DNA of 64,000 nucleotides from Pseudomonas sp. BP8. Lineage in GTDB: Bacteria > Pseudomonadota > Gammaproteobacteria > Pseudomonadales > Pseudomonadaceae. The position numbers were made by a program, and so were the translations under genes. Under the pieces are notes generated by a model. The model had not been told where the DNA came from and ran no database searches. It saw only the letters and a program-made list of their open reading frames with translations. Numbering within the stretch: the stretch's first letter is position 1; each line of letters begins with the position of its first letter. The stretch covers positions 3,564,501-3,628,500 of the forward strand of contig NZ_JAGINK010000001.1 of assembly GCF_017875955.1 (NCBI RefSeq). Direction: 5' to 3'. Below, one piece after another: positions 19,369 to 28,379 of this stretch.

Positions 19369-20034
19369 ATGACCGATACCAAAAGCTCAGATAAATCCGA
19401 TAGAGAAGTGGTAGCAGGCGTCGCTCCGTCACGGCGTAATTTTCTAAAGTTCGGCGTCTCAGGCATCGCTGCCGCCACAGTATCGACCTGGATACCTGAG
19501 CGCGTGATTGCAGCACAGCTAGCCCCCGTCGATGACGAAGGCGCACCCAAGGCCGGTGAAAAACGTGTTCAACTGACAGTGAACGGTCAACTCCACAAGC
19601 TTAACGTCCCGGCGAACGCGATCCTGCTGGACGTGCTACGTGATCGTCTCCAGCTCACCGGTACCAAGAAAGGTTGTGACCATGGCCAGTGCGGCGCATG
19701 CACTGTCATGGTCAATGGAGTGGCAATCAACTCGTGCCTCTCGATTGCGCTGCAGCATGACAGCGACAAGATCACGACCATTGAAGGACTGGCCCAGGGA
19801 GACGTTCTTCACCCCGTACAGGAAGCCTTCTGGGAGCATGACGCGTACCAGTGTGGCTACTGCACATCGGGACAAATTATGAGTGCGGTGGCGATTCTCA
19901 AGGATCCCACTATCGGTACTGATGATGCCAGCGTGAAGGAAGCCATGAGCGGCAATATTTGTCGGTGCGGCGCCTACAAAAATATCTTGGCGGCGATTCA
20001 GTCTGCTCGCGGAAAAATGGGAGGGACAGTCTAA
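19369..20034 (+). CDS. paoA: Aldehyde oxidoreductase iron-sulfur subunit
   Basis: 221 aa with a twin-arginine signal (SRRNFLKF at residues 21-28), so the complex is exported folded to the periplasm. Two [2Fe-2S] sites are complete: C103, C108, C111, C123 in the ferredoxin-like domain, and C162, C165, C198, C200 in the helical domain. It is the electron-transfer subunit of the xanthine-oxidase-family enzyme that in E. coli (PaoABC) oxidises aromatic and other aldehydes to acids. The stop overlaps the paoB start (TAATG). Confidence 0.92.
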   Translation: MTDTKSSDKSDREVVAGVAPSRRNFLKFGVSGIAAATVSTWIPERVIAAQLAPVDDEGAPKAGEKRVQLTVNGQLHKLNVPANAILLDVLRDRLQLTGTKKGCDHGQCGACTVMVNGVAINSCLSIALQHDSDKITTIEGLAQGDVLHPVQEAFWEHDAYQCGYCTSGQIMSAVAILKDPTIGTDDASVKEAMSGNICRCGAYKNILAAIQSARGKMGGTV

Positions 20035-21017
20035 TGCGCACTTTCGATTATTCCCGCACCCAGTCGACTGCCCAAGCCGTAAATACCCATGCTGCCCCTG
20101 GGCAGTCGTTTTATCTGGCAGGCGGCACCACCCTCCTGGATCTGGTCAAACTGGACGTAATGCAGCCTGAGCGCTTGGTTGATATCAACCATCTTTCGCT
20201 CAAGCAGATTGAGAGGCTTGCTGATGGGCGCGTTCGTATCGGCGCCCTGGTTACCAATACTGCCTTGGCAAGTGATCCTCTAATTCGAGAACAGTACGCT
20301 GTACTCTCTCAGGCCATCCTGGCGGGTGCATCGACCCAATTGCGAAACAAGGCCACGACCGCAGGTAACGTTATGCAGCGAGTGCGATGCAATTATTTCC
20401 GTGATGGGGTTTCACCCTGCAATAAACGTCAGCCAGGCTCAGGTTGTTCGGCTATCGGTGGCCATAACCGCAGCGTTCATGCAGTGCTTGGTACAAGCGA
20501 TCAATGCATCGCCACTCACCCCTCCGACATGTGCGTAGCTATGGTCGCCATTGGTGCGCAGGTCACAGTGCAAGGGCCCAACGGCGTCCGAGAAATCCCG
20601 TTCGCCGATTTCCACCTGCTTCCTCGCAACACGCCCTGGTTGGAGCATGCGCTGCAGCCTCATGAACTCATTACCCATGTGACCCTGAATGCGCCACTCA
20701 AAGATAATCGTTCCGCCTACCTTAAGCTGCGTGACCGTGATTCCTACCAGTTCGCTCTAGCATCAAGTGCAGTCGTCGTGGTGATGGATGGACGCCGCAT
20801 CACTGACGCACGGATTGCCCTCGGTGGAGTTGGGACAAAGCCTTGGCGAGCTATTGAGGCTGAGCAGGCGTTGATAGGTCAACGGGCAGACATGGACTTG
20901 TTCACCCGTGTTGGAGAGCGAGCGATGCAGGGGGCTAAACCCTATGAACACAATGCTTTCAAGATTCCGCTCGGCCAACAGGTCGTGACTCGAAATCTTC
21001 GTGATCTGACTGCATAG
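20034..21017 (+). CDS. paoB: Aldehyde oxidoreductase FAD-binding subunit
   Basis: 327 aa, xanthine dehydrogenase M-subunit type. The FAD-binding GGTTLLDLVKL and the STQLRNKATTAGNV stretch are present. The Cys-rich insert (MQRVRCNYFRDGVSPCNKRQPGSGC) corresponds to the [4Fe-4S]-binding insertion of PaoB. ATG 20034 overlaps the paoA stop. It has no signal peptide of its own and presumably travels with PaoA. Confidence 0.92.
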   Translation: MRTFDYSRTQSTAQAVNTHAAPGQSFYLAGGTTLLDLVKLDVMQPERLVDINHLSLKQIERLADGRVRIGALVTNTALASDPLIREQYAVLSQAILAGASTQLRNKATTAGNVMQRVRCNYFRDGVSPCNKRQPGSGCSAIGGHNRSVHAVLGTSDQCIATHPSDMCVAMVAIGAQVTVQGPNGVREIPFADFHLLPRNTPWLEHALQPHELITHVTLNAPLKDNRSAYLKLRDRDSYQFALASSAVVVVMDGRRITDARIALGGVGTKPWRAIEAEQALIGQRADMDLFTRVGERAMQGAKPYEHNAFKIPLGQQVVTRNLRDLTA

Positions 21018-21029
21018 GAGCCTGACGTT

Positions 21030-23240
21030 ATGAGCCAATCCATTATCGGCACGCCTTCTAAACGTATCGATGGTCGGCAAAAGGTTACAGGCGCTGCCCG
21101 TTATGCGGCTGACCACCCATTGCCAAATCTGGCCTACGCCTATGGTGTGTACAGTACGATAGCGAGCGGTCGCATCGTGACCATCGACGATCAGCAAGCT
21201 CGGGCTATGCCCGGCGTGGTCGCCGTGCTGCATCATGGTAATTTCCCCACGCTACACCGTACTCCCAATGTTCCGATGACTTTCAATGACATCCTCAATG
21301 CTGCAAAGGTCGACGAGCGCCGGCTGCCTTTTGAGGATGACAAAGTCTCTTATCCTGGGCAGTTCGTTGCCTTGGTAGTGGCTAACACCTTCGAGCAGGC
21401 TCGTGCGGCAGCGCTGAGGGTTAAGGTGACCTACGTACAGGCTCCGGCTATCACAAGCCTATCGGATGCTCTCAAACAGAAAGGAGCTCGTGAAGGAGGT
21501 CGCGGCCACAGCCGTGGAAACCCGGATGCGGCATGGGAAACGGCAGTAACACGGTTTGACCAGACCTACACCACGCCTGTGGAGACTCATAGTCCCATGG
21601 AAATGCACGCCACCACGGCTTTCTGGCGTGATGGGAAGTTGTATGTTTACGAGGGCACCCAAGGGGTGGTGAATCACCGCAATGTGCTAGCCAACGTTTT
21701 TGATCTGCCCCCTGACCGGGTCGAAGTGCATGCGCCTTTTATTGGTTCAGGCTTTGGCAGCAAGCTCTGGCCTTGGCCGCATTCGATAGCGGCTTGCGCT
21801 GCTGCTCAAGTTGTTAAGCGCCCGGTGCAGTTGATGTTGCCTCGAGCTCAGATGTTCACCACTACTGGTCACCGCCCGGAGACGATTCAACGTGTCCGAT
21901 TGGCCACCGATGGCAGTGGAAAGCTCGTCTCAATTCGTCACGAGTCCTTCAACAGTACCTCAACCACGGACGCTTACACTGAGGCCTGTGGCGGGGTTAC
22001 TCGCAGTCTCTATTCTTGCGCCAACGTGCTGGTCAATCACAAGAACAGCCCGCTTAATCGCGGCACGCCGACATCGATGCGAGCGCCTGGTGCAGCCCCA
22101 GGACTGTTCGCTCTTGAGTCCGCCATCGACGAACTAGCCTTGATGCGTGGTGTGGATCCGTTGGCGTTTCGCAAGATGAACCTGGCCGCCCGCGATGAGA
22201 GCTTGAACCTGGAATGGTCGAGCAATCATCTGCTCGAAGCCATCGATGTAGCTGCTGAGCGATTTGGCTGGCACTCACGTAACCCAGCTATCGGTGCAAT
22301 GCGTAATGGGGACGAGCTGATCGGCTATGGCATGGGGGCTTGTAACTGGGAGGCCTACCAGGTGCCTACCGATGCTCGAGTGATCGTCCGTTCAGACGGC
22401 AGTGCGTTGGTTCAATGCGGGCAGCAAGACATTGGTACCGGTACGTACACAGTGGTTGCACAAACTGTTGCGCAGCTTACCGGTCTGCCGTTCGAGCGCA
22501 TCGAGGTCGAGTTGGGTAGCTCGACCTTTCCACCAGGGGCATTGGCGGGTGGCTCGTGGGCTACGGCCAGTATCCTCCCCGCAATTGCTGGAGCCACTCG
22601 AGCGGCACTCGACAAGTTGCGCCAGTACGCAGTGATGGAAGGTGGACTTTTGACCGGCGCGGATGCCGAGAGCTTGAAGGTTGAGGAGGGCAGCCTTGTT
22701 CATGGCGATCAACGCGTCAGCTTTGCTCAGGTCTTGCGTCATCAGCGTATAGGTCGTGCAGAGGGTAACTTCCAGAGCGGCGCCAAAGGTGGTGACTATT
22801 CGTACCGTTCTTTCGGTGTCCACTTCGTGGAGGTGCGTTGGGATCCGGGCATTTCCAGGTTGCGGGTAGCGCGGGTCGTCAGTGCCATCGATGTAGGCAA
22901 GGTGGTCAATCCCCTGGCCGCTCGGAACCAGGTGGAGGGTGCAATCATCATGGGCCTGGGCATGGCGTTGTTCGAGGCATCTGAAAACGATCCTCGCAGT
23001 GGATTGCCGGTCAACAACAACTATGCAGAATACGTGGTGCCTGTCCACGGCGACTTGCCGGATATCGACGTGACCCTGCTGGACTATCCCGACTACAACC
23101 TGAGTGAGTTTGGCGCACGAGGAATCGGCGAGATCGGTGTGACGGGCCTTGCGGCAGCAGTGGCTAACGCTGTTTACCATGCTACCGGCAAACGAATTCG
23201 CAGCTTACCTATTACCAAGGAAAAGTTGATGACGGTTTGA
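21030..23240 (+). CDS. paoC: Aldehyde oxidoreductase molybdenum-binding subunit
   Basis: 736 aa, the catalytic large subunit that binds the molybdopterin cofactor. It starts with the usual SKRIDGRQKVTGAARYAADH and ends with the active-site Glu motif GARGIGEIGVTG followed by NAVYHATGKRIRSLP. Length and domain order match PaoC of E. coli. It lies 12 bp after paoB. Substrates are probably aldehydes; in this genome aromatic aldehydes would fit the catabolic setting, but that is inference. Confidence 0.93.
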   Translation: MSQSIIGTPSKRIDGRQKVTGAARYAADHPLPNLAYAYGVYSTIASGRIVTIDDQQARAMPGVVAVLHHGNFPTLHRTPNVPMTFNDILNAAKVDERRLPFEDDKVSYPGQFVALVVANTFEQARAAALRVKVTYVQAPAITSLSDALKQKGAREGGRGHSRGNPDAAWETAVTRFDQTYTTPVETHSPMEMHATTAFWRDGKLYVYEGTQGVVNHRNVLANVFDLPPDRVEVHAPFIGSGFGSKLWPWPHSIAACAAAQVVKRPVQLMLPRAQMFTTTGHRPETIQRVRLATDGSGKLVSIRHESFNSTSTTDAYTEACGGVTRSLYSCANVLVNHKNSPLNRGTPTSMRAPGAAPGLFALESAIDELALMRGVDPLAFRKMNLAARDESLNLEWSSNHLLEAIDVAAERFGWHSRNPAIGAMRNGDELIGYGMGACNWEAYQVPTDARVIVRSDGSALVQCGQQDIGTGTYTVVAQTVAQLTGLPFERIEVELGSSTFPPGALAGGSWATASILPAIAGATRAALDKLRQYAVMEGGLLTGADAESLKVEEGSLVHGDQRVSFAQVLRHQRIGRAEGNFQSGAKGGDYSYRSFGVHFVEVRWDPGISRLRVARVVSAIDVGKVVNPLAARNQVEGAIIMGLGMALFEASENDPRSGLPVNNNYAEYVVPVHGDLPDIDVTLLDYPDYNLSEFGARGIGEIGVTGLAAAVANAVYHATGKRIRSLPITKEKLMTV

Positions 23241-23250
23241 GGGGCAGTAC

Positions 23251-24219
23251 ATGAAGCAGTTAGACCTCCAAGTCGTTCAGCAGGCTCGGGCCTGGTTGGC
23301 AGAAGGGAAGCCGGTCTGGTTCTGCACGGTGCTTTCTACCTACGGTTCTGCACCAAGAGGCCCAGGGGCCACACTTGCATGTTTGAGCACTGGTGAGCAC
23401 CGAGGGTCTCTCTCTGGAGGTTGTGTCGAGGACGATTTCTTGGAGCGCGTGGGCAATGACTATTTTCGCCCAATGAGCCAAGTCATTCGTTATGGGGATG
23501 GGGGCCTAGCCCCCACCTTGGCCCTGCCATGCGGCGGCGTTCTGGATGTGCTGGTGGAGTACCTGGATCCCAGCACTGATGTAGACGACCATCTTCAAGC
23601 TATCGAATCCGCTCTTGTAGGTCGTCATCTCATCACTCGGGAGGTGCTTCTAGAAACAGGCGTTCGAACTGTTAGCGAAGGATGCATGCATGCTCCGCGC
23701 GTTGACGTCGGGGTCGAGCATGTTCGCATTCGCGTCGGAGCGGTTCAGCGACTTCTACTGGCGGGTCTTTCACCTGTAGCAGAATTCTGCGCGAGCTTTG
23801 CATTGGCGCTCGGCTATGAGGTGATCCTTTGTGATCCACGCGAGGAAATTCTGGAGAATTTCTCTATGCCCGGCGTAGAGGTGTACCAGATCATGCCGGC
23901 AGTTTATATCGCCAATGGGGGCTGCCACTCTGCGACCGCAGTTGTCGCCCTCACTCATGATCCGCGCCTGGATGATCTCACCATGCTAGAGGCAGTTCGC
24001 ACGCCAGCGTTTTACATCGGGGCCATGGGATCACATCGGACAAGTGAGAAGCGATTCGAGCGACTGTCTCGGATTGGTGGGTTAGATGATGCAAGCTTGG
24101 GAAGGATTCACGCGCCTATTGGCCTGAACCTGGGAAGCAAGACCCCGGCTGAAATCGCAATGGCAGTCATCGCGGATATCCTCCGGGTCTCGAATGGTGT
24201 GAAGCGAAGCAGCTTGTGA
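23251..24219 (+). CDS. paoD: XdhC/PaoD-type molybdenum cofactor chaperone
   Basis: 322 aa, XdhC family. It has the N-terminal XdhC/CoxI domain (VLSTYGSAPRGPGA, GSLSGGCVEDD) and a C-terminal Rossmann domain with YIGAMGSHRTSEKR. XdhC proteins bind the molybdenum cofactor, promote its sulfuration or maturation and insert it into the large subunit. It is 10 bp after paoC, so the operon encodes both the enzyme and its chaperone. Confidence 0.9.
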   Translation: MKQLDLQVVQQARAWLAEGKPVWFCTVLSTYGSAPRGPGATLACLSTGEHRGSLSGGCVEDDFLERVGNDYFRPMSQVIRYGDGGLAPTLALPCGGVLDVLVEYLDPSTDVDDHLQAIESALVGRHLITREVLLETGVRTVSEGCMHAPRVDVGVEHVRIRVGAVQRLLLAGLSPVAEFCASFALALGYEVILCDPREEILENFSMPGVEVYQIMPAVYIANGGCHSATAVVALTHDPRLDDLTMLEAVRTPAFYIGAMGSHRTSEKRFERLSRIGGLDDASLGRIHAPIGLNLGSKTPAEIAMAVIADILRVSNGVKRSSL

Positions 24220-24222
24220 GGG

Positions 24223-25005
24223 TTAACCGTTTTGCTCACGAGTTGTGAAAACTTCCTTGAGCACCGGTACTGCAGACATCGCTTTTGGCCAGCCCACATA
24301 GAACGCAAGATGGGTGACGACTTCGGCAGCCTGGGCGCGAGTGAGTCCGTTGTCCATGGCACGGTTGAGGTGGAAGGGGAGCTGTGCTGCTTGCCCCTGG
24401 GCAATCAAGGCCGCCACCGTAACTAAGCTGCGATCTCGCGGGCTGAGGTTGCTCTGCAGCCATAAGTCTGCGAACAACACGTCATTCGTATACCGGCCCA
24501 GTTCTGGTGCAACTCCACCAACTCCAGCCTCTACCGCTGCCCTGCGTTTCACCTCGCTTTCTGGATCAAGAGTTAATGGCTCTCCGGCGGGAGGTACGAT
24601 TTGCTCCGCAGGTATTTTCCGCTCGCTGAAAATCTGCTTGGCGACGCTGGCAGCCGACATGGCGTTCGGCCAGCCCGAATAGAATGCCAAGTGGGTGATC
24701 TCGGCGCTGATCTCGCTGGGTTTGAGACCATTGTCCAAACCAAGCCGGATGTGGCCAGTGAGCTGCGGAATTTGACCACTTGCAATGAGGGCGGCAAGGG
24801 TGATCAGACTCCGGTCTCTTGGAATCAACTCTTCACGCTTCCAAACTTCGCCGAAGAGAAGGTCGGTCGTGTACTTGTAGAGTTGTGGAGTGACCTCGAG
24901 CACGTCAGGAGAGGGCCTGGGATCTCGGCGTGGCTGAGCTTCGTCAGCGTCCACTGCTGCTGAGAGAAGGAGGGTTGCGAAAGTGGTTGCGGTAAGCAGC
25001 TTCAT
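24223..25005 (-). CDS. Exported protein with two carboxymuconolactone-decarboxylase-like domains
   Basis: 260 aa from ATG 25005, with a signal peptide (MKLLTATTFATLLLSAAVDA). Two tandem CMD domains are visible, each with a RDRSL(I/V)T(L/V)AALIA helix and an ITHLAFYSGWPNAMSA or VTHLAFYVGWPKAMSA helix. The Cys pair of AhpD-type peroxidases is absent, so a redox role is unlikely. Convergent with paoD (3 bp apart). A cupin plus CMD pairing is frequent, and the cupin at 18786 may be its partner. Confidence 0.8.
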   Translation of the reverse strand: MKLLTATTFATLLLSAAVDADEAQPRRDPRPSPDVLEVTPQLYKYTTDLLFGEVWKREELIPRDRSLITLAALIASGQIPQLTGHIRLGLDNGLKPSEISAEITHLAFYSGWPNAMSAASVAKQIFSERKIPAEQIVPPAGEPLTLDPESEVKRRAAVEAGVGGVAPELGRYTNDVLFADLWLQSNLSPRDRSLVTVAALIAQGQAAQLPFHLNRAMDNGLTRAQAAEVVTHLAFYVGWPKAMSAVPVLKEVFTTREQNG

Positions 25006-25083
25006 CGGACATTCCCAGGTAGAGAGTCGAAGCGTCCACAGGCCGCCCAATGCCGGCCTGCGAACTTGGTGATGCGGTAACCG

Positions 25084-26142
25084 TCAGTTCGCTTCCGCTG
25101 CTTGCAACGAACTCATGTCGATGACGAAGCGGTAACGCACGTCTGCGCGCTCCATTCGGTCAAACGCCTCGTTGATCTGATCCATGCGGATCATTTCGCA
25201 CTCGGGCAGGATGTTCTTCTCGGCGCACAGGTCGAGCATTTCCTGAGTCTCGCGGATGCCACCAATCGGCGAGCCCGCTACGCGGCGGCGACCCAGGATC
25301 ATGGGTACAGTGTTCTGCTCTTCCATCGGCCCGATCTGGCCAACCATCACCAGGGTCGCATCGACATCCAGCAGGGCCACGTAGGCATCCAGCGCGTGCT
25401 TGACCGGAACCGTATCGATGATCAGATCGAAGCTGGAAGCAGCTGCGGCCATTTCTTGGGGGTTGCTCGATGACAATAGGCGCTTGGCGCCAAGGGCCAG
25501 TGCATCAGCCTCTTTGTCGCGGCTTCGGCTGATTACGGTGACTTCGGCGCCCATGCCGGCTGCCAGTTTGACTGCCATATGACCCAGGCCACCAAGGCCG
25601 ATTACACCGACCCGGCTGCCAGGAACCACGTCCCAGGTGCGCAATGGCGAATACGTGGTGATGCCTGCACACAACAGCGGCGCCACCTTGGATAGATCGA
25701 GGCTTTCAGGAACGCGCAGAACGAAATCTTCCCGCACGACCAGGTGCTTCGAGTACCCGCCGAGCGTGTTCTCGCCGGTGACGCGATCCTTGCCGTTGTA
25801 GGTATTGGTATTGCCTTCACGGCAGAGTTGCTCTTCACCCTTGCGGCACTGGTCACACGTCATGCAGGCGTCAACCATGCAGCCGACTGCAACGGCGTCT
25901 CCGACCTTGTAGCGGCTGACATCGCTACCTACAGCGGTCACGCGCCCGACAATCTCATGGCCCGGTAGAGCGGGGTAAACCGTCCAGCCCCAATCATTGC
26001 GAGCGGTATGGAGGTCAGAGTGACAGACGCCACAGTACAGCACCTCCATGGCGACGTCGTTGGGCCGCAGGTCACGGCGGTTGAATGTCCAAGGAGCCAG
26101 CGGGCTCTGTGGGGATTGCGCTGCATAGCCGATGGTAATCAT
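25084..26142 (-). CDS. Zinc-dependent NADP alcohol dehydrogenase (YahK/cinnamyl alcohol type)
   Basis: 352 aa from ATG 26142. The catalytic zinc ligands lie in CGVCHSD and GHEIVG, the structural zinc site is C-x2-C-x2-C-x7-C (CMTCDQCRKGEEQLC), and the cofactor loop is GLGGLGHMAVKLAAGMG. This is the YahK/AdhC aldehyde reductase class that interconverts aldehydes and alcohols with NADPH. It diverges from the LysR gene at 26316 and probably complements the aldehyde oxidoreductase in handling aldehydes. Confidence 0.88.
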   Translation of the reverse strand: MITIGYAAQSPQSPLAPWTFNRRDLRPNDVAMEVLYCGVCHSDLHTARNDWGWTVYPALPGHEIVGRVTAVGSDVSRYKVGDAVAVGCMVDACMTCDQCRKGEEQLCREGNTNTYNGKDRVTGENTLGGYSKHLVVREDFVLRVPESLDLSKVAPLLCAGITTYSPLRTWDVVPGSRVGVIGLGGLGHMAVKLAAGMGAEVTVISRSRDKEADALALGAKRLLSSSNPQEMAAAASSFDLIIDTVPVKHALDAYVALLDVDATLVMVGQIGPMEEQNTVPMILGRRRVAGSPIGGIRETQEMLDLCAEKNILPECEMIRMDQINEAFDRMERADVRYRFVIDMSSLQAAEAN

Positions 26143-26315
26143 TGCGTACCTCGAAATTGGACAAATGAGTCGCTGGTCAAATGGTAGACAACTTCGATCC
26201 ATGGATTAAGACGCACAAGCTGCATGGGCTCATGAGCCTTGCTCATGAATTCTAGAGCGACCGAAACTCTCGGCGCCGGTATCCTGTTCACGTTTACCTC
26301 AGCAGGCGAGTATCA

Positions 26316-27218
26316 ATGGCACGTGAAGGCTACGGCGATTTTCAGGCGTTTCTCGCGATCTCTCGTGAGCGAAGCTTCACCAGGGCAGCTGCTCAGCTCG
26401 GGGTATCTCAATCTGCGTTAAGTCATACCATACGAACGCTGGAGGCCCGCTTAGGGGTGAGATTGCTCACACGGACAACCCGAAGCGTTACCCCTACCGA
26501 AGCCGGTGAGCAGCTGTTCCAGAAGCTTTCCTCCCTCTTTGCGGAAGTTGATGCCGAGATCGCGGAGGTCATCGAATTGGGGGATGCTCCCCGTGGCAAC
26601 CTGCGCATTTCCGCGACTGATTACGCCGCAAATGCTGTGTTGTGGCCTCGTTTGAAAGATCTCTTGCTCCAGTACCCGGACATCAAGATCGAGATCACAA
26701 CCGACTATGGTTTGACGGACATTGTAGCGGAGCGCTATGACATTGGAGTTCGTCTGGGCGACCAGATCGCCCAGGACATGATTGCTGTCCGGATCGGGCC
26801 CGATTTGCGGATGGCGATGGTAGCTTCGCCCGATTACTTTAAAGGGCGGGCTATGCCGGCTTCGCCCAGTGATCTAGGCGAGCACAACTGCATCAATCTT
26901 AGGCTGCCCACCCATGGCGGTTGCTATCCATGGGAACTCAGCGATGGTGAGAGCGAGGTGCAGGTAAGGGTGAGCGGCCAGCTTACCTTTAATGGTACTT
27001 ATCCAATGCTTGCTGCTGCCATTGATGGTTGCGGGATAGCCTACCTGCCAGAGGAATTAGTCCGCGAGCATGTTGCTGCCGGTCGACTCGTCTGGGTGCT
27101 TGAGAACTGGTTTCCTACATTCCCAGGACTGCACATTTACTACCCCAGTCGAAGGCAATCGTCTCGAGCGTTGAGCTTAGTGGTGGAAGCACTCCGCTTC
27201 TCTGATAGAGACTCATGA
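26316..27218 (+). CDS. LysR-family regulator (CrgA-like)
   Basis: 300 aa. The HTH at residues ~5-64 (FLAISRERSFTRAAAQLG, SQSALSHTIRTLEARLG) is followed by a periplasmic-binding-like effector domain with the RIGPDLRMAMVASPDYF and YYPSRRQ signatures of the CrgA/AaeR-like branch. It diverges from the alcohol dehydrogenase gene, which is its likely target. It strongly resembles the frameshifted LysR at 17696-18660, so the two are probably recent paralogues. Confidence 0.88.
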   Translation: MAREGYGDFQAFLAISRERSFTRAAAQLGVSQSALSHTIRTLEARLGVRLLTRTTRSVTPTEAGEQLFQKLSSLFAEVDAEIAEVIELGDAPRGNLRISATDYAANAVLWPRLKDLLLQYPDIKIEITTDYGLTDIVAERYDIGVRLGDQIAQDMIAVRIGPDLRMAMVASPDYFKGRAMPASPSDLGEHNCINLRLPTHGGCYPWELSDGESEVQVRVSGQLTFNGTYPMLAAAIDGCGIAYLPEELVREHVAAGRLVWVLENWFPTFPGLHIYYPSRRQSSRALSLVVEALRFSDRDS

Positions 27219-27312
27219 AATGGATTCATGGCCGTTTCCCTCTTTGGCACCTTAATCTTCAGTCCGGCTTGGCTTAGGGTTGATACGGTTTCTAAGCTAT
27301 CAAGGATCTGTC

Positions 27313-28320
27313 ATGAATTATCGATATCTGGGTCGTAGCGCCTTGAAGGTATCTCCGCTGTGCCTCGGTGCAATGATGTTTGGCGGCGAGACCGATGAGG
27401 CAACCTCCAAGCGCATCATCGACAAAGCGGGTGCTGCCGGCATTAACTTCATCGATACCGCTGACGCTTACCATGCTGGCCGTTCTGAGGAGGTGGCCGG
27501 TCGAGCCATTGCCGCATCCCGCGATAACTGGGTTGTGGCTACCAAGTTTGGATATCCATCGTCTGCAGACGCAGGCCCCAACCAACAGGGCCAGTCGCGT
27601 AAGTGGATCATCCAGAATGTCGAGGCCAGTCTGAAGCGCCTGGGTACGGACTTCATCGATATTTTGTACTTCCATCGCGCCCTGGCCGACGCGCCGATGG
27701 AGGAGGGGATGCGAGCGATTGACGACCTGATTCGTCAGGGCAAGATACGCTACTACGGCGTATCCAACTTCCACGGTTGGCGGATCGCGGAAATGGTAAG
27801 ACTTGCTGACGCTCTTGGCATACAGCGGCCAACCGTCAGTCAACCTCTGTATAACATCGTGAACCGTGTCGCCGAGGTCGAGCAGTTGCCGGTCGCCGGC
27901 CACTATGGCATTGGCGTTGTGCCCTACAGCCCATTGGCCAGAGGAGTGCTCAGCGGGAAATATTCAGTGAATGCTGCTCCGGCACCAGATACTCGAGCTG
28001 GTCGGGGTGACAAGCGGATCCAGCAGACTGAATGGCGATCCGAATCTCTGCAGGTTGCTCAAGCCGTTGCAGAACACGCGGCGGCGCGCGGAACAACCCC
28101 CATCGCTTTCGCCATTGCCTGGGTGCTGAGAAATGAATTGATCAGTTCTGCTATCGCCGGCCCTCGAACCGAAGTTCACTGGGACAGCTACATGGATGCT
28201 TTGACGTTGGAACTGGGCTCGGATGACGAGCAACTGGTCAATTCCCTTGTAGTACCTGGCCATTCCTCGACCCACGGGTTCACCGATCCTGGTTACCCGG
28301 TCGAAGGCCGAAAAGTCTGA
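27313..28320 (+). CDS. Aldo/keto reductase
   Basis: 335 aa from ATG 27313 (MNYRYLGRSALKVSPLCLG). Catalytic residues are in GINFIDTADAYHAGRSE and VATKFGYP, with YFHRA and SNFHGWRIAEM further on, as in AKR family 11-type (YhdN-like) enzymes. NADPH-dependent reduction of an unknown carbonyl. It follows the LysR gene on the same strand and ends in a clear intrinsic terminator. Confidence 0.87.
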   Translation: MNYRYLGRSALKVSPLCLGAMMFGGETDEATSKRIIDKAGAAGINFIDTADAYHAGRSEEVAGRAIAASRDNWVVATKFGYPSSADAGPNQQGQSRKWIIQNVEASLKRLGTDFIDILYFHRALADAPMEEGMRAIDDLIRQGKIRYYGVSNFHGWRIAEMVRLADALGIQRPTVSQPLYNIVNRVAEVEQLPVAGHYGIGVVPYSPLARGVLSGKYSVNAAPAPDTRAGRGDKRIQQTEWRSESLQVAQAVAEHAAARGTTPIAFAIAWVLRNELISSAIAGPRTEVHWDSYMDALTLELGSDDEQLVNSLVVPGHSSTHGFTDPGYPVEGRKV

Positions 28321-28350
28321 TAATTGGACGCTTCAAGTCCAGCCAACGAG

Positions 28351-28379
28351 CCGGCCCTAAATTTGGGCCGGTTCTTTTT
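28351..28379. terminator. Intrinsic terminator between convergent genes
   Basis: CCGGCCC and GGGCCGG pair around TAAATTT, followed by TTCTTTTT on the + strand. It ends the aldo/keto reductase gene and overlaps the 3' end of the convergent Bcr/CflA pseudogene. Confidence 0.85.
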
